Positions 48,740 through 61,700 of a stretch of DNA of 64,000 nt are shown piece after piece. The notes beneath the pieces were generated by a model. It ran no database searches and was not told the origin of the DNA. It saw only the letters and a list, made by a program, of their open reading frames with translations. The stretch lies in assembly GCA_003024785.1 (NCBI GenBank), contig PUQB01000650.1:62001-126000 (forward strand). The letters are read 5' to 3'. Within the stretch, counting starts at the first letter, position 1. The number at the start of each line of letters is the position of its first letter. A program made the position numbers and the translations under genes. The stretch is from Selaginella tamariscina. Lineage: Eukaryota > Streptophyta > Lycopodiopsida > Selaginellales > Selaginellaceae.

Positions 48740-49430
48740 GTTTGTGTGAAACTTAAATATGCGTGTATACGGAGAAGAACTTGAGGTTTGCCTTAACTGT
48801 AGAGCTGCAAAACGAAGCATTGAAGGCGAAGGACTAGCTTGAATTGGGGCTGCAGAATCTCGAAGTGGTAAAAACCTCATGCTCTTGCACACAGCTTGCT
48901 CATGGAGGCGCAATAATAAAGCTAACTGCTGAGAGAAGCAAACATTCAAAACCCTAGTGCTGAGATCTTGAAAATCAATCAGCTCTGACCCCCCAACTCT
49001 AAACCCTTGGTGAAGTAAAGCTCTAGGAAAATGCACAAGTCATTCTTTCCTACCCTACGAGCGTACACGTTGTTCTTGGTATCAATAAATCCAGCATTCA
49101 CAGTACCAGTCTCCACATAGATTACCTCGCTTGCTCGAGGGTGAGTGTGTACTCTTCCACGGTCCTAGATATAAGTGTGCCACGGATATACCCATAGTGT
49201 TTAACCCAGGAAATGTGCTCACAATTGCTTCGCTGAAGTCCAGAGACCCTGGGGAAAATGTTTCATAGTAAGCTAGAATGGAAGTCATCTGCAGTTACTT
49301 TGGAGAGTGGCTTGCAGGGATAACCTTCATGCAGGGTGTTACTTGGTATGCAGAAATCCAACACTGGATCTGGATCTGGTGCAAGAATAAGAGATAAAAA
49401 AGAAAGTGAGAGACCAACTAGAAGATCCAT
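48740..49430 (-). CDS. Germin-like protein (cupin), frameshifted
   Basis: Starts at ATG 49430 with a signal peptide (MDLLVGLSLSFLSLILA) followed by the germin opening DPDPVLDFCIPSN and YPCKPLSKVTADDFHSS. In shifted frames it continues LNTMGISVAHLYLGPW, HTHPRASEVIYVETGTVNAG (cupin motif 1, with His residues and Glu that bind the metal), FIDTKNNVYARRVGK, HFPRALLHQGFRVGG (cupin motif 2 His) and a C-terminal VSFIIAPP-like stretch. Germin-like proteins are apoplastic Mn-binding cupins, some with superoxide dismutase or oxalate oxidase activity. Frame changes lie near 49290, 49150, 49030 and 48930. No intron is needed. Inverted-repeat arms lie on both sides, and an LTR fragment lies at the 3' end. 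Confidence 0.8.
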
Positions 49431-49589
49431 ATTTTCTTTGAAGTTTAAATATCAATCCTTTATATATACAACAAATTCCACAGTGGTTTAGACTTGAGAA
49501 GAAATTGGTAGGGTACCAATATCATAAGATTCTCAAGAAAATACACTTACTTAAATGGACTTCAATGAATATATATAATAACTGACAAG

Positions 49590-50215
49590 ACATTCTTAAA
49601 ATGTTTTTAATATAATTAAGTATATAGCCTCAAAAATCCTTTAATGGTCTAATCTTCACTTAAGAAAAAGTCTTCTACCTGTAGATCCAAAGATCCATTT
49701 TAAAAACAACATTTTTAATCTTGTGTCAATAGAGTGACGATACTTTTATTGATCATGGTGAATATATGCTACACACACACACACATTGACACATATATGT
49801 TATAAAAGACGCATTATGTAATTATAATTTATTTTATAAAGAATATTACTCAAAGTTCTCCTCGCGTCTTTATCTTGCTTCGATCCTCCCCTCCACATTT
49901 ATAGAGACTCCTGCTCAAAAACCTCGTCCGGTTGTGAAATACACTTCTTATAGAAATAGTATATTCATAGATAGACATGTCTGTCCATATCAACTTCCCT
50001 TATCTCCTTAACTTACATGTACATATGCAAATACATACATTATATAAACCCAATCTACATTGTTATGTGCCACATTTTGCATTATAACTAGTGTCGGGTC
50101 CAACCCCCTGCTCAACATTTATTCCTGCTACAAAGTCTGAGATTTCCATTAGGTGGCATAACTCTTAAGTCAACCTTCATTCGATCGCTTCCATCCTGCA
50201 TGAGCCATGCCGCAG
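49590..50215 (-). repeat. Right arm of inverted repeat, upstream of the germin-like gene
   Basis: Reverse complement of 47530-47935 with extra length. It covers the region 0.16-0.8 kb upstream of the germin start and contains a minus-strand TATA-like 'tctataaatg' near 49900, so it probably includes the promoter. A (CA)n lies at 49773-49784. Confidence 0.75.
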
Positions 50216-50350
50216 TGGGATTATCCATCGTAATGTATCTTGTTATAATATTAGCATGATTTACAAGTTGTATTCACGGTTTTTATTTGAAAGAGGCGAC
50301 TTTCATTATAGAATATTATTTTGTATATCATCCAAAGATGGTTCCACATG

Positions 50351-50567
50351 AAGAAAATAATATAATTTATATGTTTAACACACAAGTGAAATACTATACA
50401 TATGATGAAATGTATACTTACTCAGCGAGAAAGTACACCATAAATTAAATTTTTTGTAAAATAATTTATATGTTTAACACATGAGTGAAATACTATACAT
50501 ACAATGAAATGTATAGTTACTCAATGAGAAAGTACATCATAAATTAAATTTATTTGTATTGAAAAGA
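50351..50567. repeat. ~110-bp tandem duplication
   Basis: Two copies of 'aatttatatgtttaacacac' - 'gtgaaatactatacata' - 'gaaagtacaccataaatt'. Confidence 0.88.
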
Positions 50568-50637
50568 TTGTGGCATGTATAGATCTAGAAAATAAAAAAT
50601 TACATATAGCAGTAGCTGGTAATTCAATTTATGTGTT

Positions 50638-50690
50638 GTTATGTGTTAGCCCTCCGGATTAAAACTCTGACAATTAGTATTGAGCCTATT
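50638..50690 (+). repeat. LTR family A 3' end followed by internal fragment
   Basis: 'gttatgtgttagccctccgg' to 'aaaactctgaca', then 'attagtattgagc' (primer-site-like) and sequence matching the internal start of the element at 24190 ('aggactgcct-aagttgta'). Confidence 0.75.
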
Positions 50691-50699
50691 TTTTACAAT

Positions 50700-51394
50700 C
50701 AGTAGGACTGCCTAAAGTTGTAGAGTGTTTCAAGATTTAGTTAATTCTAAATTTTCGCACTTTATCACTTTTGATATGGAGTTGGTCATGAGATCTATAA
50801 CTCTTCAGAATACACTTACTTCATAAGTGGGTGTGAGTTATAGACTCGAATGTCAAAGGTAATACTTGAAAGTTAATTTCTAAGTTGTATGTTCAATTAT
50901 TTTACTTTGTGGTTGTCTAGGTTACTTTACCATATACTTCCACAAGACATGGCATATTTAGTTTGTTAAGGCACTACTTCAGTGTGTTTTCAAGTTAATT
51001 AAGAAATGAGGCATTTCTCAATACGGTGCTTAAAGAGCAATGTGATACTTTGTGAATTACTAGGTGCTTAATGGATAATGTATCTTAGTTCAACGTGTTT
51101 AATTAAATATCTTATTCATGTTTGGAGAATCTATTAAATTATGACATATGACTGAAACATGAAATTAATATGACACATTCACGTTGTAACTAAAATGGGC
51201 ATGATACATGAAAATGGAAATATAAAATAAATTACTAATTAATACTTAAGTTTTAATTATTAATTAATTATTTAATTAATATATAATTAACCCTTAAATA
51301 TTAATTAATTAATAAATTAATCCTTCAATAACCTTACTTAGTAAGGAATATTCTTAAAATATCTTAGAATATTCATATTATTCTTCATTATAAA
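50700..51394. other. AT-rich spacer
   Basis: About the first 90 bases match family A internal sequence. The rest is AT-rich with 'taattaattaatta' phrases at 51240-51330. No gene. Confidence 0.5.
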
Positions 51395-53580
51395 AATAGT
51401 TTACAATAATTAAAAATATTATCAAACATAATTACAAATGAAATCATTTTTTATCAACATGTTAATGTATTTATAAATACTTTTTTCCATACAGAGAAAT
51501 CTCTTCATTTTTTAAGCCATTACTCTCTGGATTAATCGAATCATTTTGATCAATATTTTTTGTTGCCACCACCTAACACTTTCACAAATGCAGTTAAGAG
51601 TTGCCATCCTTGTTAATACATAAGTTGTAATAAGACTAGGTCTGCATAAAGGCTTATTTAAAAAATGACATTTTTAAGAAATATTGTAAAGCGCCCGGTT
51701 GCTCTCTTCATTTTATAAAATTCTAAATCACGAGAAAGAAAAGCGTCAGGAAATGTTTGATACGGTGGATATTGCTCACAAAAGTTTTGAATTTTTTTCT
51801 GAGGCATGTATCCAAGTAGTTCTAGCTCATCCATGGTATTGGTATCAGAATATGGTAAAATGATTGGATGGATACAAGCAATGTTTTGGTTGAGCATAGC
51901 CTTCTGAGGAGAGTCGTTTACCACTAAGATATGTGCGTTCTTCATTATCCTTAACTGATTGATCTATGAAGCCCAATAAATCTTTCATTCTTGAAGAAGT
52001 ATGCTTTTCTTTCTTATATTGTGAAATTCGAGAGGTTTATAACATATCACTGTCAAAAATTCAATCTTTACGAATCACCTCTTCTGCAACACTATAATGT
52101 TTCTTAAGCAAATTCAGTAGCAGTGTCAAGTTGTGAATCTACATGCATGACCAAATCCCCACAAGTGCACCCATCTCCTTAAGCTTTTGAAAGAGACATC
52201 CAACCCGGACGAAAAATGATATCATATCGAAATTTACCATGACAAGGAATGAAATCTCCTTGTTTAATTTTTTTTTTCTATCCTGGGCCTTTGTCGATGA
52301 AGCAGAACACCATTGACATCCAACAACACAATATGACCATGGGTAACGGGGTAGCATTGCCTCTTGAATGCTTTGCAACTCACTTGTTTGCTCCCTTTCA
52401 CATTTATCTGTTGACACTATTTTTGCCTATCCCTTTATCATTTACTTGTACATCATCCTTACAAGATTCAGATATTGCAGGCACTGAAAAAGTGATTTAA
52501 GAACTGAAGGCAATAGAAATAGTGATGAAAAAACTGAAGTGGTCCCCATGGTAAGGATGTTTTGATTGCATTATTATCCATTTCCTGCATGAACTCTGTC
52601 ATTCTGACATGTGGCACAAGAAATTTTCGCCAAACCCCTCTTTACCTCATGCAATGCAAAAATCCATGTTCTCAACTTTTCATTACATCTGCAAAATGAT
52701 AGTTAGCTGGCCTTATAATTATCAAGGTATATTATTTACCTTGTTAATGTGTGACCCATGTTTGAACTAAAAGCTTCTTTAATCCTTGAGAATTTATTTT
52801 TGTACAAATATAAACGAAATATACAAAAATGCCTTATGTTACACTCATTTACAACTATTCGTCACTCTAAGAACTCATTAACAATTCTTCTTGCTATTAC
52901 CTTCTGAGTGAGGCGAAGAAGGTTTTAACTGCTTGAAAGATCGTTCATGATCTTCCGTATCTTCTGTTGATGTTTCCATGGGTAATGGAGTATGTGAATG
53001 TTCTGTACTCCTCGAGATAACTTCCATCTAATATCTGATTGAAGATCGTCCTTAAACTCTGACATTAAACCAGATTCCTCTTTAGAGCTATCACACTTCT
53101 CGGGAGGGAACTTTCCCAATACTCCTGTATGGGTTTGTTAAGGTAGTCAATTAAGAACCTCTCTATCCACTTGTTCAAGTCTTCAACTATGATCTTATCC
53201 TTTTCAATGGCAAACACACATGTATCCTGAAGGTAACACTCCTTCAAGACGAATCCCCTAGCTTGACTTGTGATGTTTGGATAACGTACATTGCCGAATA
53301 CATCCCTCTCAGCTATCAGTGTATCAGATGGAGGTTCAGGCCCGTTGGAGTGCAAACAAATGCCTGGCTAGTCATTTGGAAGTTTGAAATTGTTTAGCAC
53401 ATTCCTAACAACCAAGTGAACAACTGTATCAATGCATTTGAGATCAGCATCGTTCATATAAATCATGTCCAACGATGTCTATTCTTCTTGACGAAGATGA
53501 AGGCAAAAGTATCAGTGATATGAGTCAAAATGAAGAAATAAATACCTGAAAACGTAGGTATTAGTCAAGAGTGCAAGCAT
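51395..53580 (-). repeat. Copy 2 of the ~2.2-kb dispersed repeat with unknown protein
   Basis: Collinear with 28540-30830, with small deletions (for example the segment for NIVNLIRGLQTDA is lost). Minus-strand protein pieces PSDTLIAERDVFGNVRYPNI, KECYLQDTCVFAIEKDKIIV, EDLNKWIERFLIDYLNKPIQ and KCDSSKEESGLMSEFKDDL match copy 1. Confidence 0.7.
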
Positions 53581-54158
53581 GATGATCCAAGGTTTCCTAA
53601 TGAGATTGCAGATATGTGATTAGGTGTATATGGAACTAGTGCTGGCAACATATTTAGGAAGTGTTTTGACAGATGAGAAAGGCGCTAGTTACAATGTTAA
53701 TGGTATCAATGGCTGCAGGTTTATGGTCTAGTGGCTACGGAACCCCATTGTGAATGGTTGCTACGGTCCCAATGTTTAGGTTTCTCTATTATCTTTTTCA
53801 TGATAAATATTAATTTTTTCACATTCACTATGTAAAATGAAAGAGCTTTTTCATTTATATTTTAAAAAATGAATATTTTTGATTTAAAATTTTAAAAATG
53901 TTTTATTCAATTTCATAACTAGAGAAAATCATAAGTTAATATTTTTTTATAAGGTTTAAAAATAAATTGTATGTTCTTACACAATCTATATATTATGGAG
54001 CTTTAAGTTACATTAATTAATTAATTAATAGGTTCTATTAAAGTATTATAGCTTAACATAAATATATTAAATGAAATACTATATGTATTTTAAGATGTAA
54101 TATATAAATTGGTAATAAACAAGAATATATTAGGGGAACATTAATATATTATTTTAAA
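53581..54158. other. AT-rich spacer
   Basis: No supported feature. Confidence 0.4.
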
Positions 54159-54660
54159 TTATAATATTTTTATTTTGAATACTGGGATTGGCAAATGGTA
54201 CATTTTGGTGATGTGCTCAGTTGTAGCATCAACACCAACCATAATGTTTGGTACGGTTTGATTGCATAGCGTGAGCATGTCATGAAATGCCTTAGACTCT
54301 ACAAGATTGAAAGGCAAATTGGCACTAATGAGGAGGGTGGTGATGACACTTTTCAATGTGTCACGGTTGAGTTGTATATGTGTCTGATAAGTTCGACCAT
54401 GTTAGAATTTTGGAGTGCTAGCACTAACAAGAAACTAATAGATATTCATTATTGCACCTTGCTACTGGTTTCTAAAAAGCTGGCCGGCTTTTTGTGCTTC
54501 CGGTTTTGTCAAGGGTCAACTTTTGGTTGCATATTGCCGAACCTCCCTTGAATTTAGCAGCTTGGCAAATGCATATCTTCTTGCCATTTATTTCTGTCTT
54601 TGTGAAATATTGCCAAACCCAACTCTTCTTTGCTTTGGACATTGTTGACGCCATCACAGC
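54159..54660 (-). pseudogene. hAT-like transposase fragment with BED-type zinc finger start
   Basis: From 54657: ASTMSKAKKSWVWQYFTKTE, then KICICQAAKFKGGSA, a BED-finger-like W-x-Y-F ... C-x-C layout. After a gap, TLKSVITTLLISANLPFNLV and ESKAFHDMLTLCNQTVPNIM, which matches the 'PF-x-x-V-E-x-x-x-F' step of hAT transposases. The middle is in another frame and the catalytic part is missing. Confidence 0.6.
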
Positions 54661-54904
54661 CGATCCTTCTGTGTATAATGGGAAAATGTGGCTTTTAGTT
54701 GGTCAGACTATCAAATGAACAATTTGCTGAGGAATTTCCAAGGATGATGCTGTTGTCGTTCACCATGGATGTCTCCAAGGAGTGGCGTGTGCTAATTGGC
54801 TCGGAAAGGGTTAGGGTTAGATAATTAAAAGTCGAGGCTGGCCATGGGGTTGGGCCTCGGCTAGGCCTGGCCCTGGCCCAAAGGCACCAGGTCGGAACCC
54901 TAGT

Positions 54905-55617
54905 TTGAATACTTTAGTAAACAGGCATGCTTTACTCGCATCAAGGTGTTAAGCCTTGGGCATTCACTCAAGGGAGGTTAGGTCTTATAACTAGGTGTGC
55001 TTTTGGCACACTTAGTTAGGGGTGTTCTCCTTGGGATTTAAGGGTTGAACAACCTAAGCTCATTAGTAGGAGCCCTATTGTGAAGCACTCATAAGGTCAT
55101 GTACTTAGGGCTATGCAAATTTAACCTTAGAGAGTTTACTTAGTAAAGCACTCGTGTCTACCTACGGTGCACACTCGTGTCCTCCTTAAGTATTAGCTCT
55201 AGGTCTAAGGTACAACTTAGCCACTCAAACCCTTATGGGTTAGTCGTGTTTAGGGTACCCCTTATTGCCCTAAAGGGGCTGTACTCCTGGATGAGGGTGA
55301 TTCCTCAAAGGGTAAGTGACGATGCCTTAGCTTTGTCACGAGGGTATGTGTAAGACACGTCTTTTTCATGGGTTAATGCATGAGTCTATCTAGGTCTACT
55401 AAGACAAGATCTTAAAGTCTACTTAAGTTATCCTTTAGGGTTCGAGGAAAATCATTCTAGGGGATTTAAGGTAGGACTCTGAGTCTCTTGCCTAATTAGG
55501 CATTTGAGTCAAATTCTTAGAGTCATCTTTGAAAACTTAACATTGCTCACACAGGATGTTGACACCGGATGGCCACTTGGTAACCACTTGTTAACCTTTT
55601 AAGTAAAAACTTTGACA
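54905..55617 (+). repeat. LTR family A, 3' part
   Basis: Runs from 'atactttagtaaacaggcat' to AAAAACTTTGACA, matching the last ~710 bp of the solo LTR. No internal region follows. Confidence 0.82.
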
Positions 55618-56995
55618 TCTGCAAATGAACCACAAACATGAAAGAAAGTAGGTTGGGATTTATGCATAGATTAACTTTTTTGGCCTAGATCATGGTTCAT
55701 GAATAGTAAACCCTAATTTTAATAAAATAATATACTATAATTTATATAATGAATCAATTAAGAAGGTATTCATAAAATTAAAGAATATAATATTAAATTT
55801 ATATATTTGATTTAATTTAAAATCATTAAAAGTCATATATAAATTAGTTTAAAATTTATTGATTTAAACCATTATGGTTTATTTGGTAATTTAAATCATG
55901 GCCTAAGTCAAAATTATTAATATATGGATTATTGTTCGCCAACGAACCTCATAAAAGGAAGTTGATCAAGTTTTTTTAATTGGTATGAGTTTGTCGACAA
56001 ACTCCATACACCAACAAAAAATAATACTTAATGAAAGATATGTTATATACAATTACCTTCATGTGGAGCTTCACTACCAAGCCATCTCTTTTGCACCTTT
56101 GCAACATTTGGCAAAAGCAATATGAATGTTGAGACCACATGGTCTGAGTTCTCATTGTCCTCCGCAAGAAAGAATGTTCATTGAATAATGTAAAGATACT
56201 CACTTGATATTTGAAAAGCCTTTTTCTTGCATTTATTCTCATGTGAAATTGTAGGAATTTGTAACTACCATAATTTTTTTGTGATTCGATCCACATGCCC
56301 AAAATGAAATTGAATAGAATGTGATACCAAGGGGGTGTCTTTAGGTTTTGCTTTTAAAATTTTAACTCATATAGGGTTTCTAGCAGGCTCTTCCACAACA
56401 AATAGGCTCTTTCCCTTCATATGGGAGGTGGAAGTATTCTTCTTATCCGCAAAAGAAGATGAAGAGACCTACTAAAGAGGCTAACGCAGTGAAGCAAACA
56501 CCACAAAAGAAAATGTTATTTTCTTAATATTGTGCAAGATGGTTCGGAAAACCCACAATATAAGTAAACATGGATGAATATCCTTGAATACTTTTACACA
56601 TACCATATTTAGTTTCTTTTATTACATGCCTTGACAACCACTACCAAAACTCTGATATGCTTGTCTGAATCATGTCTTAAGGTTCTCTATAGTATTCATT
56701 ATCGTTGTACAACGATGATTACCATCTGCAATATGAAAAACTTTATGACCATAAATTTTTAATATTCATTAGCAACGAGTTTTTTATTGAAATGTTGTGA
56801 TTTCTTAACCCATATGTTATTCCTTGACTTGACATCTTACATAATTGTCATTTTATTCTTGAGCAAACAAACCAAAAACATGTTTGTTTTACCCCAACCT
56901 ATTTTAGAGCACAGCTAGGCATTCACAACTATGATCGACATGGTCAAGTTTGTAATTCATGGTTTTTAGCTTGTAACATCGTCCTCCTAACCATG
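55618..56995. other. Spacer, no supported gene
   Basis: A 108-codon minus frame (55976-56302) was seen but shows no family features. Otherwise nothing recognisable. Confidence 0.4.
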
Positions 56996-58164
56996 TGTTA
57001 GAGTTTTAACCCGGAGGGCTAACACGTCAACACTGGTCGCCATGACCTTCCGGCAATTCTTTTGTCTTTCCAAGATGACCTCAAAAGTTTAACTCATATG
57101 CCTAGTTAAACAAAAGACTTCGAGTCCTACCCTAAGTCCCTAGAATGACCATCCCCGAACCCTAAAGAATATCTTGAGTAGACTTTAGGATCCTATCCCA
57201 GTAAACATAGACAGGCTCATGCCCTAACCCCACAAAGGAGATGTGTCTCATACATGCCCTCGTGACATAGCTAAGGCATCGTCACTTACCCCTTGAGGAA
57301 TCACCCTCATCCGAGAGAACAACCCCTTTAGGGCGACAAGGGGTACCTTGAACCACGACTAATCTTAGGGGTTTGAGTGGCCAAGTTATACCCTAGACCT
57401 AGGGCTAGTACTTAGTGAGGACACAAGTGTGCGCCATTGGTGAACACGAGTGTTTGTTAAGTAAATTCCCTAAGGCTAGGTTTGGATAACCTTAAGTATA
57501 TGACCTTGCGAGTGCTTCACAAAAGGGCTTCTGTTAACAAGCTTAGGTTGTTCAACCCTTGGATTCCAAAGAGAACACTCTCCTAGCCAAGTGTGCCAAA
57601 TCACACCTAGTTACGAGACCTAACCTCCCTTGAGCTGATGCCAAGGCTTAGCACCCTAGTGCAAGCACAAGCATGCATGTTTGTCAGAGTATCCAACCCC
57701 TTGGCGACAAACCCATGACACAACCCAAAGGACATGCCTTGGGCATTGTATCACATGACGTCTAGCCTAGTGTCACATCTCCATGTGACACTGCCTTCCA
57801 CGATGTGGGCTATCATGCCATGGCCCTTAGATTCAAGATTTGCACCAAGTGCCACAAACGTGGCTCCTAAATGCCAACTCTAGAACCCCTTAGTGAACCC
57901 TCAAGAACTAGATAATATGAACCTGTCAAACAAGATCCCACCCACATTTGGACAAGGACACGAATGTGCCTTGCTTGGCCATGAGTGCTATACCTAGCTT
58001 GACGTGGAGGAGGAGGTTGAAGACAAGCCTCAACCTCAACCTCTTGGAATGTGCATTCCGACAAGACCTCCTAGGCATGGATTCGCCAACATTAAGGGTG
58101 TGCTACCCCGAAGGTGGGACGTACCCCTATCATCTGGAAGTTAGGGCGACACAATAGAGGGTTG
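56996..58164 (-). repeat. LTR family A, minus strand, interrupted by the chromovirus
   Basis: The reverse complement ends ACTCTAACA at 56996 and reads back through 'cacatggagatgtgacac' to 'cacaacagaggg'-like sequence. It is cut at 58164/58165, exactly where the chromovirus LTR begins. The remaining 5' part should lie beyond the right edge of the window. Confidence 0.85.
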
Positions 58165-58759
58165 TGTCAAGCCATGATCCAGGAACAAGAAGAGAGCAGG
58201 ATTCCGAGAACAGGAAGGCTTGACTCAGGAACAGGACCGAGAGCAGGACGGAACTAGGAACAGGAACAGGACATCCAGGAGCAAGACAGGATCAGGATAG
58301 GATCCGGGAGCAAGACAAGAGGACAGGATCCAGGAGAGAACAGGAAACAGGAGCGAGCAGGAGCAGAACAGGAAACAAGACAAGAACAAGACAAGACGAG
58401 ATTGATCGTAGTAAGACTGGTGTTGATAGTAACTGATTGTACAACAATTAGGTCGGAGCTTTTATGCTCACAACTCCAAGAGCTAATCTAGGCATGAGTG
58501 CTAAAAGTGGTTGCATGCATGCAAAAGTGATGCATGCATGCAGAGGCTAAGATGAGTCCACATGTCCCTTATCCTCTAGGCATATCCTGTGGCATATCCT
58601 GTAGGAATATCCTGCAACCGAATCCTGTGTCCGGAATCCTGGTAGGAATATCCTGTAGGAAAGTCCTGCAACCCATATCCTGTATCCGGAATCCTGTAGG
58701 AAAGTCCTGCAACCCATGTCCTGTATCCGGAATCCTGTATTCTGTATCGGGTCGTGACA
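58165..58759 (-). repeat. 3' LTR of the chromovirus
   Basis: 595 bp. One half is built from 'acaggatccaggagcaagac'-like purine-rich units, and the other half (58570-58745) from tandem ~40-bp units containing 'tcctgtaggaaagtcctgca' and 'atcctgtatccggaa'. Confidence 0.93.
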
Positions 58760-58770
58760 GCACCTCCTCC

Positions 58771-61700
58771 CTAAAGACGAGTTCCACGAGTCTTGGGACC
58801 TGGTTTAGCAGGATAATGCCGATGGAAGGCAGCAACCTTGGAAGAAGCATGGAGTAAGTTGGATGCAGGTTCCCAAGTGCGATCAGTAGGCAGGTACCCT
58901 TTCCAATCCACCAAGTATTGGAGTTGGTGACGATGAAGACGAGAGTCAAGGATGGCTGCAACTTCGTACTCAGGTTCAGTGTCAATGACCACAGGAGGGG
59001 GAGGAGAAGAAACACGACCGGGAAGAGAAGAAGGATGATACGGCTCCAACAAGAGGTGTGAAACACAGGATGAAGTTTCACCGTGGATGGTAACTCGAGT
59101 CGGAAAGCTACAGGATTTACCTCCGCCACGATCCTATAAGGGCCCAATCGTTGAAAATCCAACTTAGAAGAAGGCCTGTTGGTGCGAATGTGTCGACGAA
59201 GAAGCCACACGAGATCACCAATCTTGTATGCAGGTGCCGGCTGACGGTGAGCATCAGCATGATGCTTGTATCGTTCCTGTGCCTGTTGAAGATGAACCTG
59301 GAGATCATCCTGTACCTGCCGAAGATGCTGAAGACGATCCTGTACTGCAGGAGCGGAAGAAGGAGAAGCGGGAGGAGCAAAGTCAAAACGTGGATGGTGG
59401 CCTGTAAGAGCAAAGAAAGGTGTCTGTCCTGTAGATGCGTGGATGGAGTTGTTGTAGGCAAACTCCGCCATTGGAAGAGGTCCAACCAGTTGTCCTGCTG
59501 GTAACTGATGAAGCAACGAAGATACTGTTCTAAGGTCTGAATTGTGCGTTCGGACTGCCCATCGGTTTGTGGGTGATATCCTGAAGAAAGATCCGCTTTG
59601 ACCTGTAGACTCCGAAGAAGCTCTCGCCAAAACTTGGACATGAATTGTGGACCTCGATCGGAAACAATGCTCTCAGGAAGACCATGATGTCGGAACACCT
59701 CGCGGATCACCAACTCGGCAGTTGTCTGACCTGTAGCTGTCTTGTTGCAGGGTAGGAAATGAGCCTGCTTGGTGAAACGGTCAACCACCACAAGAACTGC
59801 ATCAAATCCACGAGAAGGAGGAAGATCTGTGAGGAAATCCATAGAAATGGATCTCCAAGGAGCAGACGGAACAGGAAGAGGACGAAGAAGACCAGAGGGT
59901 GCATGATGAGGCATCTTCGACCTGCTACAAGTGTCACAACTCCGTACAAACCTCTCCACAAAACCTCGCAACCCAGGCCACCAATAGTTGCGAGTCACCA
60001 ACTCCACTGTCTTGGCCACACCAAAATGTCCTGTAGCCGGGGTATCATGACAATCCTGTACCACACGAGTCCTGGAAATACCAACAGGAACGTACAGGAG
60101 ACCTTCCCGGTACAGGAGTCCATCCTGTATGGTGAACAGGTTGTAGTCTGGACGGGAACTGGAGGAAGAGGAACTTGCAACGTCAGGATGAATGTGTGAG
60201 AACACATTCTTTGCCAAGTCGTCTGTAGCCAACTGCGAACGGACGTCCTGTAGGAGTGTTGAATTTGCTGGAGCCTGATGAACCTGCAGTGCCGCAAGCC
60301 GGAAACGATCAGGACCCAACAACACTTGCCTTTGACAGTCAAATGCAGGATCGCCCGGGCTTGGTGCAAGGTAAGAGCGCCTAGACAATGCGTCCGCCTT
60401 GCCATTCCGAAAGCCGGGCCTGTAGACGATGACGAAGTCAAAACGTGATAGGAACTCTGCCCACCTAGCCTGTCGCCGACTGAGACCGAGCCGTTTGAAA
60501 GTACTCCAGGTTCTTGTGATCCGTAAGAACTTGTACAGGATGTGCAGCACCTTCCAGGAAATGCCGCCACTCCTCAAACGAATCCACAATGGCCTTGAGT
60601 TCCTTGTCATGAATCTCGTAGTTGATCTCCGCCGACAGGAACTTACGAGAGTGAAAAGCTACAGGATGAAGCAACTTGTCCTCTCCAACTTGCGATAGGA
60701 CGGATCCTACTGCAAAATCCGAGGCATCTGCTTCAATGAAGAAAGGATGAGAAGGGTCAGGATGTGCTAAAATCGGAGCTGTCGTGAAAACGTCCTTGAG
60801 TGTTGTGAACGCGTGTTCCGCCTTGTCGGACCAAGAGAAAAGTCCTGTGCGCTTGGTGAGTTCTGTGAGTGGAAGTACACGCTTGGAGAAGTCCTGTATG
60901 AACCGCCTGTAGAAGTTTGCAAAGCCAAGGAAACATTGTACATCTCGTACCGACTTGGGCCTCTCCCACTCCACGATGGTCTTCACCTTGTGCATGTCCA
61001 TGGAAACGCCAGCAGGAGAGACGATGTAGCCCAAGAACTCCACCGAATCCCTATCGAAAAAACACTTCTCCAACTTCGCGTACAGGCCATGCTCGCGAAG
61101 CCGCTCTAAACTAGTCGTACATGCTTGTCATGTGCCGCCTGGTCCTTGGAGAAAATCAAGATGTCGTCGAGGTAGATCACCACAAACTGGTCCAAGAAGT
61201 CACGGAAAATGTCGTTCACCATGTGTTGGAACACGCTGGGGCATTGGTAAGGCCGAAAGGCATTACCGTGTACTCAAAATGTCCATACCTTGTACGAAAG
61301 GCAGTCTTCCACTCATCGCCGGGACGAATCCGTACAAGGTTGTAGGCCCCGTAAGTCGATCTTCGTGAACACCTTTGCTCCTCGCAGCCGATCGAGAAGT
61401 TCCGGGATCAATGGCAACGGGTACCGATTCCGAATGGTGACTTGATTCAAACCCCTGTAGTCCACAACCAAACGTAAACTCCCATCCTTCTTCTTGACAA
61501 AGAAGATAGGAGCTCCTGCAGGGGACTTTGAGTGACGAATGAAGCCGGATGCCAAGTTGTCCTCGATGTACTGACGAAGAACCTCCAACTCTGTGGGTGA
61601 CAATGCATAAATCGGTCCGAATGGTGGAGTCTTTCCTTCCGCAAGATCAATAGGACAGTCGTAGGACCTGTGAACAGGAAGAACTGCAGCCTTGTGCTTG

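Noticed and set aside
59759..60199. Plus-strand open frames within the chromovirus
   Set aside because: They lie opposite the integrase region and show no family features.
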